Part shown: positions 1-7,302 of the stretch, piece after piece
Layout of the letters: each line of letters starts with the position of its first letter
Position numbering within the stretch: position 1 is the stretch's first letter
Assembly (NCBI GenBank): GCA_005885325.1
Contig: VAYX01000058.1
Location: 1 to 21,422, forward strand
Length of the DNA: 21,422 nt
Source of the DNA: Actinomycetota bacterium
Lineage (GTDB): Bacteria; Actinomycetota; UBA4738; HRBIN12
Direction: 5' to 3'
The notes under the pieces: generated by a model
Databases searched by the model: none
What the model was told of the DNA's origin: nothing
What the model saw: only the letters and a program-made list of their open reading frames with translations
Position numbers and translations under genes: made by a program

Positions 1-104
1 AGATCGCCCAGGCCGACGGGATCCCGCTCGGGACGGTCAAGACGCGCCTGCGAACCGCCCTGATCAAGGTTCGCCGGGCCAACCAGGACAAGGACCGGCT
101 GTGA
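1..104 (+). CDS. ECF-type RNA polymerase sigma factor, C-terminal end (partial)
   Basis: Only the last 33 codons are in the window, reading in frame from base 3 to a TGA at 102-104. The peptide begins IAQADGIPLGTVKTRLRTA and ends NQDKDRL. This is the recognition helix of sigma-70 region 4.2: an Ala/Asp-rich first helix, a turn with G-x-P-x-G-T-V-K, then the arginine-rich helix that contacts the -35 element. The final codons overlap the start of the next gene by 4 nt (GTGA), the usual arrangement for an ECF sigma factor and its own anti-sigma factor. The group of ECF factor cannot be told from this fragment. Confidence 0.85.
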   Translation, partial: IAQADGIPLGTVKTRLRTALIKVRRANQDKDRL

Positions 105-877
105 ACTGCGTCGCCGTCCGAGACCAGCTCCCCGAGCTCGCGGTGGGCGTCCTGTCCCCGCGGGAGCAGGTCGCGTTGGAGCGGCACCTCGAGTGGTGCG
201 CAGGATGCCGGAAGGAGGCGGCAGAGCTGGGCCAGGCTGCGGCGACCTTCGCGTTCGCGCTGGCGCCCGCCCCACTTCCCGCCGCCCTGGAGGATCGGGT
301 CGTGGCCGATGTCGGCAGAGCGGCGGCGCGACCACGGACCGGGCGGCGGACACGGACGGCGATCGCCGCCGTCATCGCCGCGGCGATCGCCATCGCGAGC
401 CTCGGATGGGGGGCGGTGATGGCCGGGCGCGCTCAGCGGTTCGCCGAGCGCGCCGCGCAGGCCGAACAAGCCAAGTCGCAGGCGCTCGACCAGTTCCAGA
501 GGGTCCTCGACACCTTGCCGTTCCAGGCCCGGGCCGACGAGACCCACCTCGGCCAGCTGGCCCCGACGCCCGCGATCCAGCGGGGCGGGGGAGCCGTCCT
601 GCAGCTCGTGTCACCGACCAGGCTGGACTTCGTGGTCGTGATCGTGAACGGGCTGCCGAGCGATCCGTCGCTCGCACCGTATCGGGTCACGCTGAAGGAC
701 GCCCGAGGACGGGCGCTTCAGGGCGGGACGATCGCGAAGCTCGACGCCGACGGGGGCGGGCAGGCCTTCCGCCAGTTCAGGAACACCGACCTGACCGGGT
801 TCACCACCGTGCTCGTCCGCGACGCGTCCGGACGCCTCGTCTTGAAGGGGACCGTGGACCAGGCGACCGGAGCCTGA
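101..877 (+). CDS. Zinc-finger, membrane-anchored anti-sigma factor (RskA-like C-terminal domain)
   Basis: This 258-residue protein probably holds the upstream ECF sigma factor inactive at the membrane until an external signal triggers its release. The N-terminus has the anti-sigma zinc-binding pattern: C3, then H29-x3-C33-x2-C36. A hydrophobic Ala/Ile-rich stretch at about residues 86-108 is a single membrane span. It is followed by a short Ala/Gln/Glu-rich helix, possibly coiled coil (about 112-135). The rest (about 150-258) resembles the extracytoplasmic RskA/anti-sigma-K domain, with alternating beta strands such as LDFVVVIVNGL and TTVLVRDASGRLVL. The GTG start overlaps the sigma stop by 4 nt, implying translational coupling. 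The zinc finger and span are visible in the sequence; partnership with the upstream sigma factor is inferred from position. Confidence 0.85.
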   Translation: MNCVAVRDQLPELAVGVLSPREQVALERHLEWCAGCRKEAAELGQAAATFAFALAPAPLPAALEDRVVADVGRAAARPRTGRRTRTAIAAVIAAAIAIASLGWGAVMAGRAQRFAERAAQAEQAKSQALDQFQRVLDTLPFQARADETHLGQLAPTPAIQRGGGAVLQLVSPTRLDFVVVIVNGLPSDPSLAPYRVTLKDARGRALQGGTIAKLDADGGGQAFRQFRNTDLTGFTTVLVRDASGRLVLKGTVDQATGA

Positions 878-911
878 GGGCGCCGCTCGCAGCCTTCCTC
901 GATCCGTCCGA

Positions 912-1949
912 TCAATCGGAGGACAGGGCTGTGGCCAGGAAGGCAAGGCTCCTCGGATAGCGGTAGCCGATCGACATGTGGCCCGCGTCGAAGAGCTCCA
1001 ACGTGTGCTCGACCCCGATCGCTTTGAGCTCCTCGGACACGGCCACCGCGCCCACGTCGAGGTACCACTCGTCCTTCTTCCCCGCGTCGAGCCAGATGGC
1101 CCGCATCGACCGGAGTGCGTCGGCGTGGCGAGGTACCATCCGGACGGGATCCTTCTCCAGCCAGCGGCGCCACACCTCCTCCACGAGTATCCCGGTGCGG
1201 GGGTCGAACGGCAGCCGCACCGTCCCGTCCTCGTCTGCTGAGTAGCAGGCAGCCATGCACCAATCGTTCATCAGCACCCCGTCGGATTGCTTCGTCCCGA
1301 ACGGTCGGGCCCGGACGTCGGCCCAGAACGTCTCGAACGAGCCGTCGTAGTCGTCGCGGAGGGCCCGCACGCTCTCCCTGAACTCGGGCAGGTAGCACGC
1401 CTCGAACAGGGCGTCGCCGGCGTGGCTGGCGAAGGCCGAGAACAGGTCGGGACGCAACATCGGCGTGACCATCGCGCCGTAGCCGCCGCTGGACTTTCCC
1501 TGGATCCCGCGCTTCTCCCGGCGCGCCTCGGTCCGATAGCGGGCGTCGACGAAGGCCACGGCCTCATCGCACAGGTAGTCGTGGTACCGGCCGGTGGCGG
1601 GCGAGTTCAGGAACTGGCTGCCGCCGAGGGAGGTCCAGCAGTCCACGAAGGCCACGATCGTGGGTGGAGCCTCGCCCGAGGCGAACAGCCGGTCGGCGAG
1701 CTCCAGGAAGTTGGGCCGGAACGCCTCCCGGTTCCGCCACATGTCGAGCTGGCCGGTCAGGCCCTGGATGACGAAGACGGCAGGGAAGCGGCGATCCGGC
1801 TCGTCGTCGTACCCGGGAGGGACGTAGACCCACAGCGGGCGGACGGCCGGGTCCCCGAGTGGATTGCTTCGCAGCACCTCGCTCTCGATCTCGAGCTCGT
1901 CAACCCGGCCGGCGAACTCCATGCTCCAGGGCGTCGTCGCAGTCCTCAT
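912..1949 (-). CDS. Esterase-D-like alpha/beta hydrolase
   Basis: A 345-residue cytosolic-type alpha/beta hydrolase of the putative esterase (EstD/enterochelin esterase, PF00756) family. The nucleophile elbow is G-K-S-S-G with Ser153. The acid is probably Asp293 in KKDEW and the base His324 in DAGHMSIGYR, in the correct order for the triad. The N-terminus (RPLWVYVPPGYDDEP...RFPAVFVIQGL) is typical of the family. No signal peptide is visible. The ATG at 1947-1949 is preceded by an AGGAGG-type ribosome-binding site, which supports this start. It is convergent with the anti-sigma gene (34 nt apart) and divergent from the nucleotidyltransferase gene. The substrate cannot be predicted; enterochelin esterase and S-formylglutathione hydrolase are relatives, but nothing nearby supports either role. 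Confidence 0.8.
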   Translation of the reverse strand: MRTATTPWSMEFAGRVDELEIESEVLRSNPLGDPAVRPLWVYVPPGYDDEPDRRFPAVFVIQGLTGQLDMWRNREAFRPNFLELADRLFASGEAPPTIVAFVDCWTSLGGSQFLNSPATGRYHDYLCDEAVAFVDARYRTEARREKRGIQGKSSGGYGAMVTPMLRPDLFSAFASHAGDALFEACYLPEFRESVRALRDDYDGSFETFWADVRARPFGTKQSDGVLMNDWCMAACYSADEDGTVRLPFDPRTGILVEEVWRRWLEKDPVRMVPRHADALRSMRAIWLDAGKKDEWYLDVGAVAVSEELKAIGVEHTLELFDAGHMSIGYRYPRSLAFLATALSSD

Positions 1950-1988
1950 CCGTTCCTCCTCGTTGGCCGTTGTCCCTGCCCGAACCCC

Positions 1989-2018
1989 TTGCGCGGAACC
2001 TGGATATCATGCAGGCCC
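1989..2018 (+). promoter_or_regulatory. Candidate leaderless promoter of the nucleotidyltransferase gene
   Basis: TATCAT at 2005-2010 matches the bacterial -10 consensus at five of six positions and the actinobacterial TANNNT form. It ends 8 nt before the ATG at 2019, which is where transcription would begin. No ribosome-binding sequence precedes that ATG, so a leaderless mRNA is the simplest reading. No well-placed -35 element was found: TTGCGC at 1989 is too close. Inference from sequence only. Confidence 0.4.
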
Positions 2019-3368
2019 ATGCCGGAAGTGTCCGAGGTCATCGGCATCGGCCTGGCGGGCGGCCAAGGTGTCCGGGCCCGTCCGCTGACGCTGAAGGCGC
2101 CCGGCTATCTGCGGTCGAAGGCCGCGATGTCGTTCCTCGGACGGCGGCTGATCCGATGGGTGATCGAGATCCTGTCGAGCCAGGGGATCAAGGACTACTA
2201 CGTGATCGCCCACGGCAAGGAGAACCGGTACCAGATCAAGGTCATGATCGGGTACGGGGAGGGCTTCGGCGTCGACGTGAAGTATTCCCCGGTGAAGTAC
2301 GACCCCTTGTCGATGGGGAGCGCCGACTCGACCCTTCGGATGCTCGACCACTGGGACATCTCGCAGACCGCCCTGGTGTTCCCGACCGACTCCATCATCG
2401 ACTTCGATCTGGAGCCAATGCTTCGGGCGCATCGGGAGGCCGGCGCGGTGGCGACGATCGCCGCCATGGTACGCGAGCCGGACGAGGTGGCTGAGAAGTA
2501 CGGCGTGATGCTGACCGACACGAACGGACGCGTGCAGGAGTTCGTGGAGAAGCCCACGCTGGCGGAGCTCCGGGAGCATTTTCAGGTCCCCGACGAGGAG
2601 GAGTTCCGTCAGTTGCCGCTGCGGACCAATGCCGGGTTCTACCTGATCGAGTCCAAGGTCCTCCGCGAGCTCGCCTCGGAACCGGAGATCGTGAAGCTCC
2701 GGCAACGGCGGCTGGACTTCGGCAAGGACCTCCTTCCGTGGCTGGTCGGCAACGGCTACCTCGTACAGTCGTATCCGGCGCGACGGATCGGTGACCTCGG
2801 CAACGTCGAGGACTACATCGAGACCATGGTCGACGCATTGAACGGTAACTTCGAGTCGGTGGACCGGCTGCTGGGTCCACCGTTCGACGCCGAGCGCCAC
2901 GTGTGGATCGCTCCCGAGACACTGGCCATGCGCGACTCGACGAGTGGGATGACCCTGGCCGAGAAGATCGGCGAGGGGATGGTGACGATCGGGCCCGGGG
3001 TGCGGATGGGACGGTTCTGCGAGATCCACCCGGGGGTCACGATCACCGAATCGAACCTCGACGACGACATCGAGGTGCACCGGGACGCCAGGATCGAACG
3101 GACCCAGATCAGGGACGGGGCCATCATCGGCCCGGCCGCGTCCCTGTCCGACGCCGTCGTGGGCTCGATGTCTGAGGTCCGCTCCGAGCCGTACAACCCG
3201 ACCGCCATCGAGGCGCACGTGGCCCTGGGGGACGAGGTCACCGTGTACCCGGGGGTGCACCTGTCGGGGGGCATCTCGGTGTATCCGCGACTGAAGCTTC
3301 CCTCGGGGATCCGGGTGCCGCCCGGGACGGAGATGGCCGGCCCGGCCGACGTACTCCGGTACCTGTAG
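2019..3368 (+). CDS. Sugar-phosphate nucleotidyltransferase with C-terminal left-handed beta-helix
   Basis: A 449-residue protein of the glucose-1-phosphate thymidylyl/mannose-1-phosphate guanylyl/GlgC superfamily, expected to make an NDP-sugar from NTP and a sugar 1-phosphate. The N-terminal domain (about 1-270) carries LAGGQGVRARPLT at 12-24, a variant of the usual GGxGTRLxPLT nucleotide loop, followed by APGYLRSKAAM where family members normally have a conserved PK. GSADSTLRML and FPTDSIIDFD fit the nucleotide and metal-binding segments. About residues 290-449 show hexapeptide-like repeats (VTIGPGVRMGRFCEIHPGVTI) of a left-handed beta-helix. The frame stays open upstream to 1287, but that part overlaps the esterase antisense and shows no family similarity, so ATG 2019 is chosen. 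The sugar and nucleotide are unknown; the altered loop residues make specificity prediction unsafe. Confidence 0.8.
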   Translation: MPEVSEVIGIGLAGGQGVRARPLTLKAPGYLRSKAAMSFLGRRLIRWVIEILSSQGIKDYYVIAHGKENRYQIKVMIGYGEGFGVDVKYSPVKYDPLSMGSADSTLRMLDHWDISQTALVFPTDSIIDFDLEPMLRAHREAGAVATIAAMVREPDEVAEKYGVMLTDTNGRVQEFVEKPTLAELREHFQVPDEEEFRQLPLRTNAGFYLIESKVLRELASEPEIVKLRQRRLDFGKDLLPWLVGNGYLVQSYPARRIGDLGNVEDYIETMVDALNGNFESVDRLLGPPFDAERHVWIAPETLAMRDSTSGMTLAEKIGEGMVTIGPGVRMGRFCEIHPGVTITESNLDDDIEVHRDARIERTQIRDGAIIGPAASLSDAVVGSMSEVRSEPYNPTAIEAHVALGDEVTVYPGVHLSGGISVYPRLKLPSGIRVPPGTEMAGPADVLRYL

Positions 3369-4376
3369 ATGCGGTTCGGCCTCGCGCTCCCTCACTACGA
3401 TTTCTCGCTGCCCGGAGGGGAGCGGATCTCGTTCGACGGGATGGCTCGGTTCGCGCAGATGGCCGAGCGGTTGGAGTTCGACTCGGCCTGGGTCTCCGAC
3501 CACTTCTTCCTCTCCCTCGCCCGGTACGGAGGCCCGCCGGACCTCCAGGGCTCGCTGGAGGCGCTGACCACCCTCGGTGGCCTGGCGGCCGCGACCGAGC
3601 GCCTGCGCCTGGGGACCCTGGTGCTCGCCGCGCCGTTCCGCCACCCCGCCGTGCTGGCCAAGGCGGCGACCGCGGTGGACCTCCTCTCGGGAGGCCGGCT
3701 CGACCTCGGCATCGGCGCGGGGTGGTACGAGGAGGAGTTCCGGGCCTTCGGGTACGGGTTCGGGACGGTGGGGGAACGGTTCGCCGTCCTGGAGGAGACC
3801 CTCGAGGTCCTGGGAAAACTGTTGCCTGGTGGCCCGGCCACGTTCCGGGGCAAGCACTTCCAGCTGCGGGAGGCGTTCAACCATCCGGTGCCGGCGCAGA
3901 CCCCGCGTCCGCGGATCTGGTTGGGAGCGAAGGGCGGGGACCGTTCCCTGCGCCTGGCCGCGCTGCACGCCGACGGATGGAACACGGTGTGGCGATGGAC
4001 ACCGGAGGCTTACGCCGATCGGGTTCGCCGAGCGCGGGAAGCCTGCGACGACGCAGGCCGAGACCCTCGGTCGCTGCGACTCTCGCTCGGCATGTACACG
4101 GTGGTGGGAGAGGACCACGACGACCTGGTGGCCAGGTTTCGGAGCCTCCAGAGCTGGATGCCGGGGGGCGCGCTCGATCGCGAGACGCTCGAGTCGTTCA
4201 TGACGGACACGCTGACCGGGACGCCCGACCAGGTGCTGGAGCGGCTCGCCCGGCTCGCCGAGCTCGGAGTGGAGGAAGTCATCGTGGCCCCGGCACCCAT
4301 CCCCTTCGCCCTGCCCGACCCGTCCATCGTCGAGGTCTTCGCCGAGGCCGTGATGCCGAAGGCCCGCGAGCTCTAG
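3369..4376 (+). CDS. Luciferase-like (LLM class) F420-dependent oxidoreductase
   Basis: A 335-residue TIM-barrel flavin/F420 oxidoreductase of the bacterial luciferase-like family. Diagnostic segments are MRFGLALPHYD at the start, FDSAWVSDHFF, LRLGTLVLAAPFRHPAVLAK, the GGRLDLGIGAGWYEEEFRAFG core, and the C-terminal TGTPDQVLERLARLAELGVEEVIV. These fit the actinobacterial F420-dependent subgroup better than FMN monooxygenases, though cofactor choice cannot be proven from sequence. The ATG follows the stop of the preceding gene with no gap (TAGATG) and has no clear ribosome-binding site, so translation probably depends on termination of the nucleotidyltransferase. The substrate is unknown; the coupling hints that both genes act together, which is inference. 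Confidence 0.85.
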   Translation: MRFGLALPHYDFSLPGGERISFDGMARFAQMAERLEFDSAWVSDHFFLSLARYGGPPDLQGSLEALTTLGGLAAATERLRLGTLVLAAPFRHPAVLAKAATAVDLLSGGRLDLGIGAGWYEEEFRAFGYGFGTVGERFAVLEETLEVLGKLLPGGPATFRGKHFQLREAFNHPVPAQTPRPRIWLGAKGGDRSLRLAALHADGWNTVWRWTPEAYADRVRRAREACDDAGRDPRSLRLSLGMYTVVGEDHDDLVARFRSLQSWMPGGALDRETLESFMTDTLTGTPDQVLERLARLAELGVEEVIVAPAPIPFALPDPSIVEVFAEAVMPKAREL

Positions 4377-4378
4377 CC

Positions 4379-4588
4379 GTGGAGTTCCTCGACGCCGTGC
4401 TTGCTGTGCTACGAGAGGAGGCGAAGCCGCTGCACTGGACGGTGGTCCAGGACCTGGCGCTGAAGCGCGGCTACCTGGATCCGTTCACCCAGCGCGACAT
4501 CCGAAAGAACCTGCTGGCGGCGTTGGCCGCTGCGACGAGGACAGGGGTCGTGGTGAAGGAGGACCGGGGGGTCTACCGTCTGCCCTGA
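4379..4588 (+). CDS. Small HARE-HTH-like winged-helix protein
   Basis: A 69-residue protein starting at GTG 4379, two bases after the oxidoreductase stop, and ending at a TGA at 4586-4588. The sequence has the pattern of a HARE-HTH/RpoE-delta-type winged helix: LDAVLAVLREEAKPLHWTVVQDLALKRG, then a second helical segment (QRDIRKNLLAALAAATRTG) and a short wing (VVVKEDRGVYRLP). In known proteins this domain accompanies DNA-acting enzymes and transcription factors; alone it is usually unassigned. It is the last gene of a three-gene plus-strand unit and is convergent with glpX 27 nt away. An upstream in-frame extension exists but lies over the oxidoreductase gene in another frame and is rejected. 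Assignment rests on motif resemblance, so it is moderate. Confidence 0.6.
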   Translation: MEFLDAVLAVLREEAKPLHWTVVQDLALKRGYLDPFTQRDIRKNLLAALAAATRTGVVVKEDRGVYRLP

Positions 4589-4615
4589 GCCCGGCCCAGG
4601 CTGCCGTCGGCTGAT

Positions 4616-5608
4616 TCAGGGCCGATAGGTGACGCCGGCGAACCGCTCGAGCTTCTCGAACCGGTGCTCGGCGTCGATGTACCGCACGGTGCCCGACCGC
4701 GACCGCATCACCAAGGAGTGCGTGATCGCGCCGTCGTCGTCGTAGCGGACCCCCCGGAGCAGGGAGCCATCGGTGATCCCGGTGGCGGCAAAGAACACGT
4801 CCTCCCCGGCCACCAGGTCGTCCGTCGTGAGCACCTTCTCCACGTCGAAGCCGTCGTCCGCGAGCTTGCGCCGTTCCTCGTCGTCCCGCGGAGACAGGCG
4901 GCCCTGGATCGCCCCGCCCAGGCACTTCAGCGCGGCGGCGGCGATCACGCCCTCCGGTGTCCCACCGATGCCCAGCAGGAGGTCGATGCCCGACGACGGG
5001 CGGGCGGTGGCGATGGCTCCGGCCACGTCGCCGTCGGTGATGAGGAAGGCCCGCGCGCCGGCCTCCCGGACCCGCGCGATGATCTCCTTGTGGCGGTCCC
5101 GGTCCAAGATGACCACGCCGATGTCCTCGGGGCGGACCCCCTTGGCCTTGGCAACGAGGCGGACGTTCTCCTCGGGGGACGCCGTCACGTCGATGACGTC
5201 GGCCGCCTCTTGCCCGGCGGCCACCTTCTCCATGTACACGGCGGCGCCGGGGAAGAACATGCTGCCTCGCTCGGCCAATGCGATGACCGCCAGCGCGTTG
5301 GGCTGGCCGGTGGCGGTGAGGCGGGTCCCGTCGATGGGGTCCACCGCGACGTCGACGGCGGGCCCGCCACCGTTGCCTACAGCCTCACCGTTGTACAGCA
5401 TCGGCGCGCGGTCCTTCTCGCCCTCGCCGATCACGACCGTGCCGTGCATCGACACCGTGTCGATCATTCCCCGCATGGCGTCGACGGCAGCCTGATCGGC
5501 CGCCTCCTTCTCTCCTCGTCCCACCCACCGTCCGGCCGCGAGCGCGGCCGCCTCGGTCACGCGGACCAGCTCCAGTGCAAGGTTGCGGTCCGGCCTCATC
5601 TCGGTCAT
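4616..5608 (-). CDS. glpX: Class II fructose-1,6-bisphosphatase GlpX
   Basis: A 330-residue enzyme that hydrolyses fructose 1,6-bisphosphate to fructose 6-phosphate in gluconeogenesis. Family motifs are clear: GEGEKDRAPMLYNGE (61-75), the metal-binding DPIDGT at 90-95, GSMFFPGAAVYMEK, LDRDRHKEII and LLGIGGTPEGVI. Length and motif order match GlpX, the usual FBPase of actinobacteria. ATG 5608 is chosen because GGAGGTGG lies at a suitable distance upstream and the ATG overlaps the stop of the epimerase gene by 4 nt (ATGA); a second ATG three codons later is possible. It is the last gene of the long glycerol run, consistent with returning triose phosphate to hexose on glycerol. The frame remains open upstream to 6286, but that is the other strand-mate's shadow. 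Confidence 0.95.
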   Translation of the reverse strand: MTEMRPDRNLALELVRVTEAAALAAGRWVGRGEKEAADQAAVDAMRGMIDTVSMHGTVVIGEGEKDRAPMLYNGEAVGNGGGPAVDVAVDPIDGTRLTATGQPNALAVIALAERGSMFFPGAAVYMEKVAAGQEAADVIDVTASPEENVRLVAKAKGVRPEDIGVVILDRDRHKEIIARVREAGARAFLITDGDVAGAIATARPSSGIDLLLGIGGTPEGVIAAAALKCLGGAIQGRLSPRDDEERRKLADDGFDVEKVLTTDDLVAGEDVFFAATGITDGSLLRGVRYDDDGAITHSLVMRSRSGTVRYIDAEHRFEKLERFAGVTYRP

Positions 5609-6690
5609 GGCGAACGCCACCTCCGGGTGCGTGTATCGGGCCTCGTCGGTTCGGCCCCGAGGTTCCCATGGTACGCCGACCCCTCGGCCCGGTGTCCCGC
5701 CGTGCCGTCCCCCAGGAGGCCCCGACTCACGAACCAGTCGACGGTCCGGCGGAGGGTCAACTCGAACGGCGTGTAGACCAGCCCGAGCTCCCGCGTGGCT
5801 CGCGATCCGTCGTACCGGTGTCCGTGGAGCCCCGCCCGCACGACCTCGCGACAGATCGGAGGGGTCCGCCCCACGGTGTGGGCCGCTGCCTCGACCACGG
5901 CGGCAGCGGGCAGGACCGCGCGGGCGGGGACGAACCAGGTCCTCGAGGGCCGTCCCGTCACGCCGCGGAGCACATCGAGTGCCCGGCGGACCCTGATGGA
6001 CCCACCGGACAGGACATAGCGCTCCCCGGGACGCCCTCGCTCCGCCGCTCGCAGGTGGCCCAGGGCGCAATCGTCGACGTCGACGAAGGAGAGCCAGGCG
6101 TCGAAGGCCAGGGGCAGCCGGCCCCTGGCCGCGGCGAGCAGGAGCCGGGCCGTGCCCTCGGCACGGCCCGGTCCCTGCACCGACGCCGGGTCCACGCAAA
6201 CCACCTCGAGCCCGAGCTCGGGGCCTCGGTCCAGGACCAGCCGCTCTGCCTCGAACTTGGATCGTTCGTAGGCCGTGAGGAACCACCCTCGATGGACCGT
6301 GTCCTCACGCCCGACGGTCCCGGCCGGCTCCCCGATGGCCGCCGCCGAGGACGTGTGCACGAACCGCCGGACTCCGGCTCGGGCCGCCGCCTCCAGGACG
6401 TTCCGCGTTCCCTCCACGTTGACCCGAACGAGCGGTGACGGGTCGGGCAGGCACGAGGCGTTCAGCCCGGCCGCGTGGAAGACCGCGTCGCACCCGGCCG
6501 CCGCTCGCAGGATCGCATCGGGTCGGGCCAGGTCACCGAGCGCCGGGCGCGCGCCCGCACGCGCGAGCGTGCCGGCACTCGCGTCCGTCCGGGCAAGCGC
6601 GACGACGTCCCAGCCCTGCTCGATGAGTGCGCGGACCACGCCGCCGCCGACGAAGCCGGTCCCGCCCGTGACGAGCGCGGTCCGGGGCAC
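5605..6690 (-). CDS. NAD(P)-dependent epimerase/dehydratase (extended SDR family)
   Basis: A 361-residue extended short-chain dehydrogenase/reductase. The Rossmann motif TGGTGFVGG lies at 8-16, the catalytic Ser is in VHTSSAAAIG (S114 or S115), and the catalytic pair is Tyr141-x3-Lys145 (YERSK). The pattern NVEGTRNVLEAA is typical of NAD-dependent epimerases, 3-beta-HSD-like reductases and dihydroflavonol reductase-like proteins. The last 30 or so residues (after RGLLGDG) look disordered and are probably lineage-specific. GTG 6690 is chosen because it puts the nucleotide-binding motif at the N-terminus and lies 5 nt after the pgsA stop; its ribosome-binding site is weak. The 3' end overlaps glpX by 4 nt. 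The substrate is unknown; a role in lipid or nucleotide-sugar chemistry would suit the neighbour pgsA but is inference. Confidence 0.8.
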   Translation of the reverse strand: MPRTALVTGGTGFVGGGVVRALIEQGWDVVALARTDASAGTLARAGARPALGDLARPDAILRAAAGCDAVFHAAGLNASCLPDPSPLVRVNVEGTRNVLEAAARAGVRRFVHTSSAAAIGEPAGTVGREDTVHRGWFLTAYERSKFEAERLVLDRGPELGLEVVCVDPASVQGPGRAEGTARLLLAAARGRLPLAFDAWLSFVDVDDCALGHLRAAERGRPGERYVLSGGSIRVRRALDVLRGVTGRPSRTWFVPARAVLPAAAVVEAAAHTVGRTPPICREVVRAGLHGHRYDGSRATRELGLVYTPFELTLRRTVDWFVSRGLLGDGTAGHRAEGSAYHGNLGAEPTRPDTRTRRWRSP

Positions 6691-6695
6691 CGCGG

Positions 6696-7268
6696 TCAGT
6701 CGCGGCCGAACGGGGACACGTTCCCGGCGAACCGGGCCACGTACTCCACCGCCGACACCACCGTGATCGCCGCCGCGGCCAGCATGGCCCACTGGTCTAG
6801 ATAGAGCGGTCCGATCGTCGATCCCATCCGAAGGATGGCCAGGAAGATGGCGACGAACTGGACGTTCGCCTTCAGCTTGCCCCAGATCGACGTCCGCATG
6901 ACCGCGCCGTCGGCGGCGACCACCCCCCGCAACCCCAGGATCAGCAGCTCGCGGCCGACGATGATCGCGGCGATCCACGCGGAGGCGCGCCCCACCGATA
7001 CGAGCGCGATCAGGACTCCCGAGACGAGCAGCTTGTCGGCCGTCGTGTCCAGGAAGCCGCCGAGGGTCGTCGTCGCGGACCACCGGCGGGCCAGGTAGCC
7101 GTCGAAGAAGTCCGTCGCGGCGGCGAACGCGAACAGGGCGGCGGCCACCCCGTACGCGTGATCGAACGGGTCGGACAGGAGGAGCCACATCACGATCGGG
7201 ACCAGGATCACCCGCAGGTACGTGAGCAATCGAAGGATCGATGCCGCCCGGGCTTCCCGTTCGTCCAC
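6696..7268 (-). CDS. pgsA: CDP-diacylglycerol--glycerol-3-phosphate 3-phosphatidyltransferase
   Basis: A 190-residue integral membrane enzyme of the CDP-alcohol phosphatidyltransferase family, expected to join glycerol 3-phosphate to CDP-diacylglycerol in phosphatidylglycerol synthesis. The full signature D53-x2-D56-G-x2-A-R-x8-G-x3-D74-x3-D78 is present and exactly spaced. Hydrophobic spans flank it: about 15-31, 40-52, 80-95, 98-115, 135-147 and 155-175. The start is GTG 7268; no better ATG exists nearby and the ribosome-binding site is weak, so the exact start is uncertain. The acceptor (glycerol 3-phosphate rather than inositol or another alcohol) is inferred from the LRVILVPIVM N-terminus, overall resemblance to PgsA and the glycerol-3-phosphate genes upstream. 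It follows the DhaM-HPr-EI gene by 34 nt and precedes the epimerase by 5 nt. Confidence 0.85.
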   Translation of the reverse strand: MDEREARAASILRLLTYLRVILVPIVMWLLLSDPFDHAYGVAAALFAFAAATDFFDGYLARRWSATTTLGGFLDTTADKLLVSGVLIALVSVGRASAWIAAIIVGRELLILGLRGVVAADGAVMRTSIWGKLKANVQFVAIFLAILRMGSTIGPLYLDQWAMLAAAAITVVSAVEYVARFAGNVSPFGRD

Positions 7269-7302
7269 TAGAGGTTGACCCCTGGCAACCCTAGCAGCGG
7301 CC

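Noticed and set aside
907..920. TCCGAT-CA-ATCGGA palindrome at the end of the esterase gene
   Set aside because: A 2-nt loop and short stem make it a poor terminator; such palindromes are common by chance.
1287..2018. Upstream in-frame extension of the nucleotidyltransferase
   Set aside because: It is antisense to the esterase and shows no family similarity; ATG 2019 directly precedes the nucleotide loop.
2007..4118. Long open frame on the minus strand (703 codons) opposite the nucleotidyltransferase and oxidoreductase genes
   Set aside because: It has low-complexity Arg/His/Pro/Gly-rich sequence with no motif, and two well-supported families lie on the other strand. High GC keeps antisense frames open.
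4583..4621. CCCTGA/TCAGGG inverted repeat spanning the stop codons of the convergent HARE-HTH-like and glpX genes
   Set aside because: The stem is short with an asymmetric bulge and no U tract on either strand; too weak to call a terminator.
5609..6286. Upstream in-frame extension of glpX
   Set aside because: It lies over the epimerase in another frame. The ribosome-binding site and 4-nt overlap fix the start at 5608.
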